A stretch of DNA of 64,000 bases from Haberlea rhodopensis (lineage: Eukaryota > Streptophyta > Magnoliopsida > Lamiales > Gesneriaceae). The notes below the pieces were generated by a model that made no database searches, was not told the DNA's origin, and was given only the letters and a program-made list of their open reading frames with translations. A program made the translations under genes and the position numbers. Below, piece by piece: positions 11,437-23,183 of the stretch. Numbering within the stretch: position 1 is the first letter of the stretch; each line of letters starts with the position of its first letter. Where the stretch lies: positions 4,030,001 to 4,094,000 of the forward strand of contig CAJQUN010000040.1 in the NCBI GenBank assembly GCA_907163345.1. The letters are read 5' to 3'.

Positions 11437-13566
11437 TCAATCACTTCTGTTACCTGTCCCCGTAGTAGTAGTTCCTTCGGTATCAAATTCATCTTGATCC
11501 GAGCTTGATTCCATTCCTTGTTTTCGTTTTGCCGCCCTCGCCCAATCGTCCATTAGTGCTTGGGCCTCTAAAGAATCTGGACTCATTTTTGATCGTCTTA
11601 CATCCAAAATATTTCCCCCTGCGCTAAAAGCTTGTTCCACAGCAACAGTTGACACGGGGCAAGCTAAGATTTTCTTTGCTATGATTGATAAAATCGGGAA
11701 AATTTGTGTATTTTGTGACCACCACCGCAATATATCAAATTGTTGCTCGCTATCTGCTTCACTGAAATCAAAAGAAGTCGAAAAATAATTATCGAGTTCC
11801 TGACTGGAACTTGATGATCCTCTGGGGCGTTTAGTGCGTTCTTTTAACAGAATTTGTGATTTGGTGAGTTTAATACCACTAGAATGACTTTGAGCACTAA
11901 CTTGTAGTTGTGATTCATTTCCTTGTACACCATATTTCAAACTATATTCTCTATAAATCTCATGCAAATAAATTTCTAACACGATTTACTACCATAAAAG
12001 AATCAATTGGGGAAATATCATCCGGGGGGGATAATGCCTCGTAATACATCACTAACATTTCATGCAAAACATTCAATTTAAGTCGAGGATCTAAAGCAAA
12101 AGCAACTAGAAAAAGTTCAGGAATATTATAAAAATATTTTTCCCATTTAACCTTTATTGCTACCACAGAAGATGTTAACAGATAATTAGAGAAATTTTCA
12201 TTTATGGTAAGTGCCACATTACAACAGTTCATCAAAACTAAATGAGATGTAGGATAATAAACTCCAGATATTGTTCAGTTGCATCATAAAATACCTTAAA
12301 CATTTCACAGATACTTTTACATACATTCCATTGGTGCGAAAAAACATATATATTAGAGTTTCCACCATGTTGTGCAAAAAATGAACACAATAACTCTCTA
12401 TATTCATATGAGTCATTTAACAATTTATATGTTGAGTTCCAACGCGTGGGCATATCTCGTGGAAATTTTCTAGGTCGCATGACATTAACCTTACAAAACT
12501 TACCCCATTGTTTCATCAAACTCAGATGTGACCACAAATAAGATAATGCTATTTTAATTGGTTGAATCTGATTATCTAACGATCTTAATCCATCTTGCAC
12601 ACATAAGTTCAAAATATGGCAAATACATCGAATATGGAAAAATAAACCACCAATAGTAGGTTGACAAACACGTTTAAGATCTTCAATACTCAATGTGTTC
12701 GAACTAGCATTATCAAATGACACAGAAAAAACTTTGGAAGTTAAACCATATCCTTCTAAAATTACACAAATCAGTTGAGAAATATTTTGTGTGGTGTGTG
12801 ATTCATTGAACACTCGATATGCAAGCAACCTTTTTTGAATTGACCATGAATTATCTATCCAATGACAAGTAATACCCATGTACGAATTAGTTTGCCAATG
12901 ATCACTCCAAATATCAGAGTATATAGAAACTTTATTCGTCAAATTACTAAATAATGTAACTAATTCTTTCTTTTGTTGACGAACTAATTTTTTAAGTGTT
13001 CGTGTGACTGTGGTCCTAGGAACACGTTTAGCAGCAGGTTGTAGAGATTCATGACACAGATCTTCAAAACCAAATCTAGATGCAATACTAAAAGAAAGAT
13101 GTTCTACAGAGATAAATTTTGCCACCGATTCTCTTAATTGTGCATCAGTGTATTTGAAAAGTGGAGAGTCGGTACCTTCACCCGAGGAATGAAATCTAGA
13201 CAGTTGAGTTTGAGAAGAATCAGTACCAAACTTCACTGGATGCTTTGTTTCGATATGACGCTTAAAAGATCCATAGCCACCACCACTTTGAAACTTATAC
13301 GTACTGGTACAATATTTGCATTTGGCGCGCATCTCTCCGGATGGAAGAGTCACATTCTCAAAATGTTTAGTAAAAATCGATGATTTAAGTGGAGGCATAG
13401 ATCTTACCTTTGAATGCGCACTTTCTTGGGTATCATGTGTAGCAAAAGGATCATCGTCGGTGAATTCAATATCATCAATATCAATATCAACATCGGGTTC
13501 GGCCCTTTCGGGATATGTCACCTTGCATTTGCCTTTGCCTTTACGTGGATCACTAGGACCTTCCAT
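11437..13566 (-). pseudogene. hAT transposase (BED zinc finger, RNase H-like core, hATC dimerisation domain), frameshifted
   Basis: This would catalyse cut-and-paste transposition of the surrounding element. From ATG 13566 the N-terminus is Gly/Lys-rich then acidic. A BED zinc finger follows at about residues 80-111 (CKYCTSTYKF then FKRHIETKH). The central region has the hAT core: SIYSDIWSDHW, then the SFDNASSN stretch, CICHILNLCVQDG, and the MPTRWNSTYK motif typical of plant ZBED/RICESLEEPER-like transposases. The C-terminal hATC part includes FDILRWW, ILACPVSTVAVEQAFSAGGN and VRRSKMSPDSLEAQALMDDW. The frame is lost near 12276 (one base missing just after DATEQ) and again near 11975, so three blocks (13566-12238, 12235-11960, 11982-11437) are needed to follow the protein. 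Only a few lesions separate it from an intact gene, so it decayed recently. It is not expected to make active transposase. Confidence 0.9.
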
Positions 13567-13756
13567 TGAGTAATTCGAAAATAATACAAGTAAATGATGT
13601 ATCGAAAACTTAGAGTTATGTTAAGATTGATGAAAAATGAAATGGGTGTGGAGGATATTTATAAGCATAAAAAATAACGGTCACTTAATCCTAGCCGTCG
13701 ATCTATAACGATCAAATAATCCTAGCCATCGAATTATATAAATAAATAAAAATTAC

Positions 13757-14150
13757 CTTCGAACCACCGGTTAACCGTCGGTTCGTAACCAGCGGTTCAT
13801 CCTGTTGCAACGGTCAGGAGATCCTGGCCGTTCAATTTTTTATAAAAAAAAAAAAAAAATTATGGGGTGAACCGGCGGTTAACAGCCGGTTACAAACCGC
13901 TGGTTCACCTGTTGCAACGGTCAGGAGATCTTGACCGTTGATATACAACGGTCAGAAGGCCGTTCAATTTTTTTTTAAAAAAAAAAAAAAATTATTAAGG
14001 TTGGAATTGCCGGTTCCACGGTTATTTTGGGCCCTGAACCGTAACCGGCCCGTACAGTAACGGGCCGGTTACGGTTCGGAACAGTGAACCGGGTCAACGG
14101 TTAACCGGCCCGTTGACCCGGTTACGGTTCCGGGCCGGGCCGCGCGGTCA
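13757..14150. repeat. Right subterminal repeat cluster of the hAT element with a tandem duplication
   Basis: AACCGG/CCGGTT words recur here as on the left. A ~100-130-bp block is duplicated in tandem (about 13759-13862 and 13868-13995). Each copy has GAACC(A/G)CCGGTTAAC-like ends, then GTTGCAACGGTCAGGAGAT, and finishes in a poly(T)/poly(A) run. Confidence 0.7.
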
Positions 14151-14164
14151 TGTCTAAATCCAAC

Positions 14165-14570
14165 CCATGAAATAATCTGATCGGAAAGCGTTTCCGGCAG
14201 CAGCTGTGGCAGTGCGGCAGCGCACACGGCGAAGAACTGTTCTCCGTCGCCGTCCGCCGCCCATACTAGAAATCGAACCCTTTGCGACAGTAAAGCTCGA
14301 TCTGCACGCTGAATCACGCAAAACCATGGAAGGTCGACAAATAGCGTTTCAAATATTCTATAATTGTTGTAGAAAGAAAATCGTGTGAGCACCATATAGG
14401 ACTACGGAGCGGCGCCGCAGGACAAAGTTGTTGTTGCTGCGTTCGGAAGTCACACCTTCGTCTACAATGGTTGCAGCACAACGGTCGTGGATGCAACAGG
14501 AAGCTGTCGGCGTGAGGGCGGCGTAGGGGCGTGAGGCGGCGCTAGCTTTTAATCCTAACCTAATTTTCGA
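14165..14570. other. GC-rich segment of unknown origin inside the copia element
   Basis: About 400 bp that is clearly richer in G+C than its surroundings, with words such as GGCAGCAGCTGTGGCAGTGC and GGCGGCGTAGGGGCGTGAGG. It sits where gag would be expected, but no gag motif (such as a CCHC zinc knuckle) can be read. It may be leader sequence of this copia family or captured host DNA. Confidence 0.4.
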
Positions 14571-14799
14571 ATTGTTAGGGATGATGAACAGTACAAGAGA
14601 AATTTTTTTTTTTGAAAAAATCAGATTGTCGAATATTGGGTCATGTAAATGAGCTAAGATTTTTTATAATTTTTGGATCAAAATGAGTTTGGTGTCCCTA
14701 AATTATTTTGGATCATTTTAGATGTTTTATCCGTACATTAATTTTTGAAATTATAAATCATAATACTTAATTTATTAAGAATGTGATTTTTGATTTATT

Positions 14800-15230
14800 A
14801 AGTGAAAAATTGAGATTTTACAAATCATTTAAAAATTAAATTAATTGAAAATTAAATTAAAATATTTCATTTAGTTTGTTAATTTTATTTTTGATTAATA
14901 TTGTGAGTTTTAGGTAAAATATTGATTTTATCAAGTAATTGAAAATTAAATGAAAATATTTCATTTAATTTGTTGATTATATTTTCGATTAATATTAAAT
15001 AATTAAAAATATGATTTTTAATTGAAGGTAAAATGGATATTTTACCAATTATTTGAAAATTTAATTAATTAAAAATTGAAAGAAAATGTTTCATTTATTT
15101 TGTTAATTTTATTTTCGATTAAGATGATTAAAATGTAAAATAGTGATTTTACTGAATTTAATTAATTAAAAATTAAATAAAATTATCTTATTTAATTTGT
15201 TAATATATTTTCAATTAGTGATACGATAAT
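14800..15230. repeat. ~110-bp AT-rich tandem repeat, four degenerate units
   Basis: Four units share ATTGAAAATTAAATTAAAAT, then TTTCATTTAATTTGTTAATT, then a TTTTCGATTAATAT-like end, near 14839, 14938, 15067 and 15165. It lies inside the copia internal region and has no coding frame. Confidence 0.65.
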
Positions 15231-16540
15231 GGGGGAACGATAGAATACAATAATTATTGTAATCTAATTACATGTGATGCGATTAGTTCAGTTACATATG
15301 ATGTAATTGTTTAGTTTAATGTTTTAATTACATATGATGTGATTGCACGATGGATGAGTACGAGCCTTGATCAATGTGTTTAGGTGAATGTTTAGGTTTT
15401 ATTGTTTCATTATAATTGTGATTTCGGTTATCGGGCATGCGAGCATGCTCTCTCTATTTGCTGATGTATCACACCTCGGATTTGTATACATACTCTCTTG
15501 TTTGCATGATTTAAATGTAAAATCATTAGAATTAGTGGGAGATCGAGATTGAAGATGGAGCACCAAGAATCAAGACATGTATAATGGAAACAAAAATGTA
15601 ATAGAATTGCATTGCATACCTGCATCACCTTAGACAGACTTGTGATCCACGTATGGCTCACGTGAATCAATTAGGAAAAGGTTGCCGTCCATATTTATTT
15701 TTATTATGCATGTGATGTATGATAAATGTTTGTTTGTATGTTTTATTATTACAATTGACGTTGCATGAATAAAACATAGTTGCATGAATCCGGTAAACAA
15801 ACAACTGGCATTTGGTGAGATTTTAGAATTATTAAATTCTCTTTTGAATATGATTCAAAACTTTTAATATCAAACTGATAAGGGGAGCTCAAAATGGTTT
15901 ATTGCTTTCTATCTTCCGTCAACAATTAAGCCATGAGACGCTACTTATGTCATATTGCCTTACTCACCCACGTGGGGGGCATCTGGCATGGGAAAGCTGT
16001 GTGTTTAACTGCCACTTAATTAAAGGTGCGGTTATGTTAACTTTTAGATTACTCACCCACGTGGGGTCTTTTGGGCCTGACATTTACATCCGTGGGATGT
16101 GTTAGTTTGATGTGAGAAGACATTATTATCCTGCCCAAGTATGGTTATGCCAATCGTCAGACAATATATTGGGGGTTGTATATGATGCAATTGTGATATA
16201 CCTATCATGATGTCGGTGGGCCCATGTCCAGGGTTTTCATGAGCTAATTGGACTTCAAACCCACTAAGAAAATTATATTTTTCGTTCATTTGTCATGAGG
16301 GTGATGAATTCAAAAAATTTAGTGGGAGCATTCAATAACTAAAGTCCATAGTTTTTGAATTAATTAATAATCAAACAGATTGCTTATATTTTCTGTTTGT
16401 TCTCAATATTGTGATGGCCGTGAATCCGAATTGCATCAATTCTCGATATAAACAAATTAACCGAACCAAATTATTCTGATTGTCAATTGATTTTATAATA
16501 TTGTTTGCTTCTGAAAATCTGCTTTATATCCTTGATGGGA
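15231..16540. other. Degenerate copia internal sequence, no readable domains
   Basis: No retroviral domain can be followed here. Small repeats are visible: TTACATATGATGT(A/G)ATT three times in 15260-15350, and ACTCACCCACGTGGGG at 15962 and 16051. Confidence 0.5.
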
Positions 16541-17231
16541 AGTCTCTTGTTAAAGTGTCTTTCGATTCATCTCATGAAGAGATCACCTCACTTGAAAAGT
16601 AATTGTATGATGATCTCGAGACAATGTGTTATATGATAGCATCAATGCCTGAGTTTCAATGTAGATATGAGGAATTTGTTCACATTGCTGATGTTTTCCA
16701 ACACCTACCAATGTTGTTTGGTGAACAGGTGTGATTACTAAGATTTGCAAATGAATCCTTTCGCTTGTCCCTTTTTATACATGAGTCTTCAAAATCAAAT
16801 CATCACTTTGTTATTCATGTTTTATTTTATTTGTATTTAAGCTTAATGATGGTGATGTCTCTTGGAAACGTTCCAAGCAAGACACCACATCGGATTCCAC
16901 CACTGAAGCTGAATATATTGCAGCATGCGATGCAGCAAAGAGGCGGTTTGGATATGAAATTTCATCCAAGAGTTTGTTGTAACTTCTAGTGCGGTTGACA
17001 CAGTCCCTGTGTATTGTGACAATAGTTGAGCTATTACGAATAGCCAATATCTCATCAGAATCCAAACATAAATTGAGAAAATATCATCTAATGAGAAAGA
17101 TGGTAGATGCAACATCCTTATCGAGAGAGTTGCTTCACAAGAAAAAATGTAGCAGATCCACTGACAAAGCCTTTACGACGATTGGTGTCTGTCAGACATC
17201 TTGGGAAGATGGTCTTGAGACACATGAGTAG
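16540..17231 (+). pseudogene. Ty1/copia RNase H remnant
   Basis: Fragments of the C-terminal copia polyprotein can be read across several frames. They include TTEAEYIAACDAAK near 16902-16943 (the copia RNase H signature), a stretch like VYCDNS followed by an in-frame stop near 17022-17030, and a run near 17130-17180 corresponding to the ERVASQE...DPLTKAL-type end. Multiple frameshifts and stops show it is dead. Nothing upstream of about 16.5 kb can be assigned confidently to reverse transcriptase. Confidence 0.75.
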
Positions 17232-18605
17232 TTGGTTTTGGGGAAGTGATAGATATTGTTGTCATATGTGATTAAGTAAATCAATAGTTGATTGATTATA
17301 CTTATAATCTTATTATGACAAATCTTTATTTGAATATTAATATATATGTCACTTCTTCATCTGTTTACTCATGCATCTTGATGCATTGATGAAGTCCTTG
17401 AGATTGCTATAGTCCATAGAATGTGGTTACGCATATGATGGTGACCATGAAATACATTCTCGACTGCGATTTCTAAATGTTCCTGGTCGATGAGCCTTCG
17501 AGAATGGGATATCAATATATGCTCGTTAGAGTCTGGTATCCATGATGTGTCTAGTGTAGTGCACCGCGTTTCATCGGCATTGGCTTGGAGAAGTCAGCAC
17601 ACATGAATAGGTGCTCATTAGAATGAGTTCACTGAACGACCCTACTCGGAATTCTATAAATGATTACCATTTGTCGATTATAGAATTCCTAGTCATAATT
17701 GTGCACCATTACTCCTCATGACCCAATGCGTCATTGAGGTCTTGACAGAGAGCTGTGTACTTTGAACTGATCACATGTGGGTCATAAAGTTGTTATTTTG
17801 GGTATTCAGTGATGCTGTCAAAGGGCCTATGATTGTCGTTGGGGATTCACCACTGGTCTTGATGAACCAGGATGTCCTGTGTTTTTTTCTGTATATGATT
17901 CAAGGAATCTCTTGTCAGAATGGGTAGTGCTTGTGAAAAAAGAGTTTTTCATATACGCACACAATGAATCAAATAACGTGAAACAAATACATAGTTATTG
18001 AAATCATAAGGGGTCTCGATCAACCAATGCCCTTGATTCAATCGGGACATATTGAGTGAAAGGAATGTACTGCACACTAACTATGGGTGACAGGTTCTCG
18101 TACGTTGCTAGTCATTTGTATCTAGGTCTTCGTGAAGCGCAGATGCTAGGCGCTACCCACGATCGGTAGGTTGTTGCTGAAATTATATTTCGTCCATTGT
18201 CTATTAAATGCGTTTAATTGACAATGGGACATTCAGGGTAAACTCAAAGAAGTTGTTTGACTTCTAAAATCACAATGGTTGTGATCCTACTCCTATGATA
18301 CACTTGAGTCTCGCTGGGTCACAATCAATTGACCGCCGATCTTTCGAAGAGAATTGAGACTTAAATGTTAAGTGCTCAAATTAAGTGTTTTGTAAGAGAT
18401 GAATTTAGTTTTTGAAAGCTCCTCACTTAGTGGAGTTTCTATATTTGAAAATGCTTCATCTATAGAAAGTTCTAAAATTAAAACGTTTGATATATTTATG
18501 TCTCATAAGTATGTACGTTGATAGTACATCAAGTTGTTCAATTGGATTGACTCACTTGGATTATGAGTTTGGAGTTTTGTGTTGACTTTTGGGCAAGCGA
18601 GATAT
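17232..18605 (+). other. Long 3' non-coding region of the copia element
   Basis: About 1.37 kb between the RNase H remnant and the 3' LTR, much longer than the short gap usual in copia elements. It is not coding. It contains a perfect 12-bp inverted repeat, GGAATTCTATAA at 17648-17659 and TTATAGAATTCC at 17678-17689, with an 18-nt loop. A polypurine-tract-like GGGCAAGCGAGATAT precedes the LTR. Confidence 0.6.
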
Positions 18606-18995
18606 TGTTAGCATAAGATGTCCTACAAGCCAATTGGCCAATAGTTGGCTCGTTGGGCCCTAAGAACCCTAGCCCTAGTAAGTGACTCAAACTCTATATA
18701 AATATATGGTTCATTTATAGGGTTCAATACACAATTTCATTCACTCTCATATAAACGCAAACACCAAACTAGCACTGGTGCTGAGCTTGTAGAGCTGATC
18801 AGGTTGATTGGACTTGAGGGATCACAGCTATCAGATTTATGTCGGTGAACGATAATATCTTTTTCGTGCATTTATATTCGATTTATGCATATAAATATAT
18901 GAATCAGGCACGATCCTCCGTCCCTGGGTCGAGATCTGTTTACTGTTTCATTTTCGTTGCGTTTGGATGTGACAACGGAGGATGGAAACCGAACA
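18606..18995 (+). repeat. 3' LTR of the copia element
   Basis: 390 bp, starting TGTTAGCATAAGATG and ending GAACA, alignable to the 5' LTR over its whole length with frequent substitutions. The noticeable divergence between the two LTRs points to an old insertion. Confidence 0.9.
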
Positions 18996-20540
18996 CAAGC
19001 ATCATCATCAACAACAACATCATCTAATGCTTATGATATAAATTTTCCAGATTGTTAATATATCATCTAATCGACTTTAGGCATCAATATGAGCAAATGT
19101 CTAGATTTCTTGCAAATTTCCAAATCTTTATGCCAACTGTCCCGAATTCATCTAAGTTTTCTATATTTGTATCGAAGACCCAAATCAAGATATTACTAAT
19201 TCAATTAAGTACAAATTCTTCTCGTCTTTTTGTTCTAAGATGGAACCAAATCTACATATTAATAGCTTAAATACAGGTACATAAATGGATATCAAGGCTT
19301 ACCTCTAGGCTCTAAGATAGTACAAGTCTAACCAAACCAAAAGCAGTGACGAATACAATCCCAAAAAAATAAAAAAAGATTGGGGGACAGATATTGAGAA
19401 AACTAGTATCATATTTCCTCAAACCATGCATCCTTGTGTCAATAGAATCAAGTGTGGCAGTTTTCCAAGGACCCGGGCGGTGTGACTTAACAATAGAGAT
19501 CAAGAAAAATGTTCATCAAGCCACGATCTGAGCTATTTGTAAACCTCGAGCAACAAATTGTGCTATGTTCCATGAAATATAAGAACCCAAACTAAATATT
19601 ACAACCTAAAGGGTAAAGGGCATGTTTCGTTGATACGGTCGTGGAAGCTGTTGTTCTAGTTCCATTAACAATTCGCGAGCAATCTTGGTTATTGCAACGG
19701 AGTTTCTTTAAATTAAAAATTAAAATAATTAGATAATTTGAACAAATTATTAAAGAAAAAATCAAAACAGTTAAGAAAATTTGAAAATGTTCTGCGACGC
19801 CCGTTTTTGTGAACCATGGTAAAGGATCTCAAGGAGTTCACCACAATTATCCATCCCTGGGAAGTTGCCTCGAGGAAACACCTCAGCTTTGAGTTTAAAT
19901 CATCTCTAGTTTGGGCACCTTCAGTAAGCATATCGTGGCAAAGTATAAGTTATATAGTGACACGGAAACCTACCCTTGGGGGCCATTAGTCAATTATTCT
20001 TTTGAGAAGATTTTATTTGATAAGAATGAAAGACAGATGTTCCGATCCAAATGATTCGAAGTGATTGTATTTGGACACCACAACTTGTACATTTGTTGTT
20101 GTCATGCCACGAGAACCATGATATCAGCAGAGGCCCAAGTGTGTGAATATGACCCATGCAAATGGTATTAGATTACGACTACCGCTTTGGGAGAATCCGC
20201 TTAGTTGCCCACATGCTATATAATACACCAAAGTGAGTCCACCAGTTGATGAACAGTACCCTACCATATAACATGTTGAATAGTCACTAGGCACTACCAA
20301 CAGTGTCATTAGAGGCCAAAACTATTCCAATTATTCAAAGCCGAAAGGCCAAGGTTATGCTACGCAAGAAGTACCCGGTGTCGGCATAGTCTTTGGATGG
20401 GGTGGACCTCATACCAAAACAAGTGGGATTCACCCACGTAATGGTTCAAACTATATGCCGAGTAAAACTCTTCATGTATGATAGAATTTTCCCACCCATA
20501 ACAATCAAGTAATGAAACAGTTTCCACATAAATATATATA
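18996..20540. other. Intergenic, no gene recognised
   Basis: Mixed AT-rich DNA. The stretch 19.6-20.5 kb is less AT-rich and has a few short open frames (for example 20309-20124 minus), but none shows a recognisable domain. It may be decayed transposon or gene-fragment sequence. Confidence 0.5.
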
Positions 20541-21413
20541 TGTTGGGATTAATAAATAATTGTTGGGTTTAATAGATAAAAGCCCAATAATTTGGTTTAA
20601 TTTTGTTAATTCGAACAAAATTATTATAAGTTAATTATGAATAGTCAATTAGGTTAAAGAAACCTGACATTGAAATTTTGAGACACTTATGATTTGTTTA
20701 TAATAAGAAACAAATCAATATAGTGTAGATAAGTAGAAAAAATGGGTGCCCCTCGCGCGCTGTCCGTCCGCTCCCCTCGTCTCGTCTCGCCTCGCCATGC
20801 CACCGCGCGTGTCGCTACCGCGAAGGCAGCCGTATCTTTTACTACTCGGATTTTTGAAAATGACTTTTCATCTACCTGACTTTTCATATTCTACTGAGTA
20901 TTAAGTTCGAGACTTTTCACATACCTGCATAATTGTTTTAGATTTAAGTGTGAGACTTAAAACGTATTAATCTGATGTTAAATGTTGAAATTTGTCATCT
21001 ACCCCACTAAACACTACACTTAATTCTAAGACCTTTGGAGAGGTCTGCTACTCAGCTATATAAGCTGCTCCAGCTCTATGTTTTCTTCAGTCCGCAATCA
21101 TTCATACATTTCATATTGTTTGAGAGTACTCCACATTGCTAGTGTTCGAAATGGTCTGCTCGGAGTTCTGCTTCAATCCGAACAGAGGAGATTGGACGTT
21201 GTACCTTGGAACTCAGCTGTCCAGAAGGCCAGAAGCTAAGCCGGACAAATTTGAGTTTACGGGCATACGACTTGTTGTGGCTTCGTCCAGAATCGTTTCC
21301 AGATTCTTGTTGTTAGTTCATAACTATTGCTGTAAGTCTAATGCTTTTGTATTTCGATTTATATGTTCTAAGTATACTATTTTTATTTACAGTATAATTT
21401 ATTTTTATCACAA
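20541..21413 (+). repeat. Probable solo or truncated LTR
   Basis: It begins TGTTGGGATTAATAAATAAT, a start typical of plant copia LTRs. It contains a TATA box (CTATATAAGCTGCTCC, near 21056) with a GC/CT-rich stretch around 20750-20820. The sequence looks LTR-like down to about TTATCACA (21413). No second copy, primer binding site or clear duplication is present, so the right border is uncertain. Confidence 0.45.
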
Positions 21414-22533
21414 TTGTTTAAACTGATTCAATCTTTCGATTTAAATAAACAATACCAAGAATATAGATAACACCAAATCATGAATTTGTTTGGAGCTAGT
21501 GTGACACAAAAAGGTCTGAAGAGATTGTAGGAAGAAAGCCAACCCAAGTGTGGAACCACAAAGGCATACTTGAACCAGAAGGTCCAGAGGGATTTAACTA
21601 GAATACACACCATTGTTGGACTGTACAAACTTTTCGAACTCAAACACTATTTTAAACCTGGCTTTACTTCTGTCAATCCGCATACTAAGCTCTTCACCAG
21701 GGGCCATTTTTGACACCAGTTTTCCCGACTTAGAACCTACGACTTAGTTTTTTTAAAAAAAATATTACATCCCCACTAGATATAATCAAACCGTGAAGAC
21801 CTTACTTACAATAGGTTTGGTGACACTAAACATAATTTGATGTTGAATAACTAAATTTTTTATCATTATATTTTATTCTAATATTATATTTATTGCAACT
21901 TTAGTGAAGTTCAACCAATGTATCATCAAATATTTGAAAGTATGTTTTAAAGAAATAATATATTTATCTTAGCAAGTAGCTTAGATGATTAATTTATATC
22001 ATTTCATAATTAATATTTGATATTTTCTTAAAATAATGTTTGAGTTGGCTCCACGCCTCCCTTTTAATACGTTTTAGTAGTTCATGTGTGTAGAAATAAT
22101 AAATCATATGCAATTCTAGAAGTATATATATTTATACATATATATTGGAAAAAGTATGAGCTCGTATGTATATACTACTATTTTTCTCTAAATTAGAAAT
22201 ATATATCATGGATAGTTTTTTTCTTCTTCAATAATTATCATATGTGAAATATTTTTTTATCTAAAAATCGATTTAAATGAATATGTTGATTGAATTAAGA
22301 TACTTCTAATAAAATATTTATCATTTTTTTAGCATAATACTTAAAGTCAATTTAGGGAACATAATTATGTTTTGACCTACTCGGTTTTTTTCGGTGATAT
22401 AATATAGTGTAATGGGGTTTTAGATTAAAATTTTATTTCATGAGTACGATCGAAGAAGACATGCTTGAAGTTATAGACAAAGATTTGGTGTTTAAGGGGA
22501 TTAAGACAGACTTTCGTAGAGTTTTTAAAAGTC
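21414..22533. other. Intergenic, AT-rich, nothing recognised
   Basis: No supported gene. A short minus-strand open frame at 21643-21428 has no family resemblance. The rest is AT-rich. Confidence 0.5.
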
Positions 22534-23183
22534 GGGTGGTATTCAAACTTGAATTTTTAAAACTATATAAAAGTCTATAGGTATCCAAAATTCTTAAAAA
22601 GTATGTTTTAAGAATTTTTATATTAGTCAACTATCATCAAAAAATATTTTAAGTTTATAAAATTTTATTTAATAGAAAACTTTTGTTTTATTAAACAAAA
22701 TTATTGATTATAGCAACATTGACTGAATCTTCAAGGTCGTCATCTTGAAGATGCAAAATTGATCCCTATGATCGAAGTTATATACTCTATAATATTTGCC
22801 ATGTAAAAGAATTGAATAACAATTTTTCATATTTTTTACTGTTAAATAAGTAAAATTTATTTACAATAGTAGTAACAAAAATTATATGTTGAAGAAGTTA
22901 TTTATGTTCAATTGTTAGTTCAAAATCAGTTATAAGTTATAAAATCTATAAATTCTTTTGATAATTTCATGTAATTCTATAAAAGTTATTAGAAATCTAT
23001 CAATTTTATAATATAAAAGTCTATCATTTTAAAAAGTTATGAAAGTCGATAAAGTCCATAGAAATCTATTGAAAAAGTCTACGAGACTCTATACAATTTT
23101 TTTTATAACTCCATGGAATTCCATAAAAGTCAATCATTTAAAAAAGTCATTAAAAGTCAATAAAGTCTAGATTGAATACACCC
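22534..23183. repeat. MITE-like element with GGGTG..TATTCAA termini
   Basis: The left end GGGTGGTATTCAAAC and the right end read on the minus strand (GGGTGTATTCAATC) form terminal inverted repeats. The interior is rich in AAAGTCTATA / AAAGTCAATA words, as in common plant MITEs of this type. An internal hairpin ATCTTCAAG...CTTGAAGAT lies near 22730-22755. No transposase is encoded, and the duplication was not resolved. Confidence 0.55.

Larger units (their letters stand above)
11073..14156 (-). mobile_element. Complete hAT DNA transposon nested in the copia element
   Basis: A 3,084-bp element with terminal inverted repeats: TAGACATGACCACG at the left, and TAGACATGACCGCG at the right read on the minus strand. 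It is bordered by the perfect 8-bp duplication AATCCAAC at 11065-11072 and 14157-14164. Eight-bp duplications are the hallmark of hAT elements. It carries one transposase gene on the minus strand, with the frame broken twice. Both subterminal regions are packed with GGTTACGGTTCG / AACCGG-type words, probable transposase-binding repeats. The perfect duplication and low decay indicate insertion after the copia element. Confidence 0.95.
10515..18995 (+). mobile_element. Decayed Ty1/copia LTR retrotransposon, interrupted by an hAT element
   Basis: Two directly repeated LTRs (10515-10920 and 18606-18995) begin TGTTAG(T/C)ATAAGATG and end in CA. A primer binding site, TGGTATCAGAGC, follows the first LTR. 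Flanking pentamers CAAGA (10510-10514) and CAAGC (18996-19000) are a probable target-site duplication with one change. The only recognisable coding remnant is RNase H near 16.9-17.2 kb. Gag, protease, integrase and most of reverse transcriptase are missing or unrecognisable. Removing the nested hAT and one copy of its duplication leaves about 5.4 kb. Confidence 0.88.

Noticed and set aside
13138..13573. Plus-strand frames opposite the hAT transposase
   Set aside because: They mirror a clearly recognisable BED-zinc-finger coding region on the other strand.
14206..14496. Possible small genes in the GC-rich segment of the copia element
   Set aside because: No domain, short frames on both strands, and the location is inside a decayed transposon.
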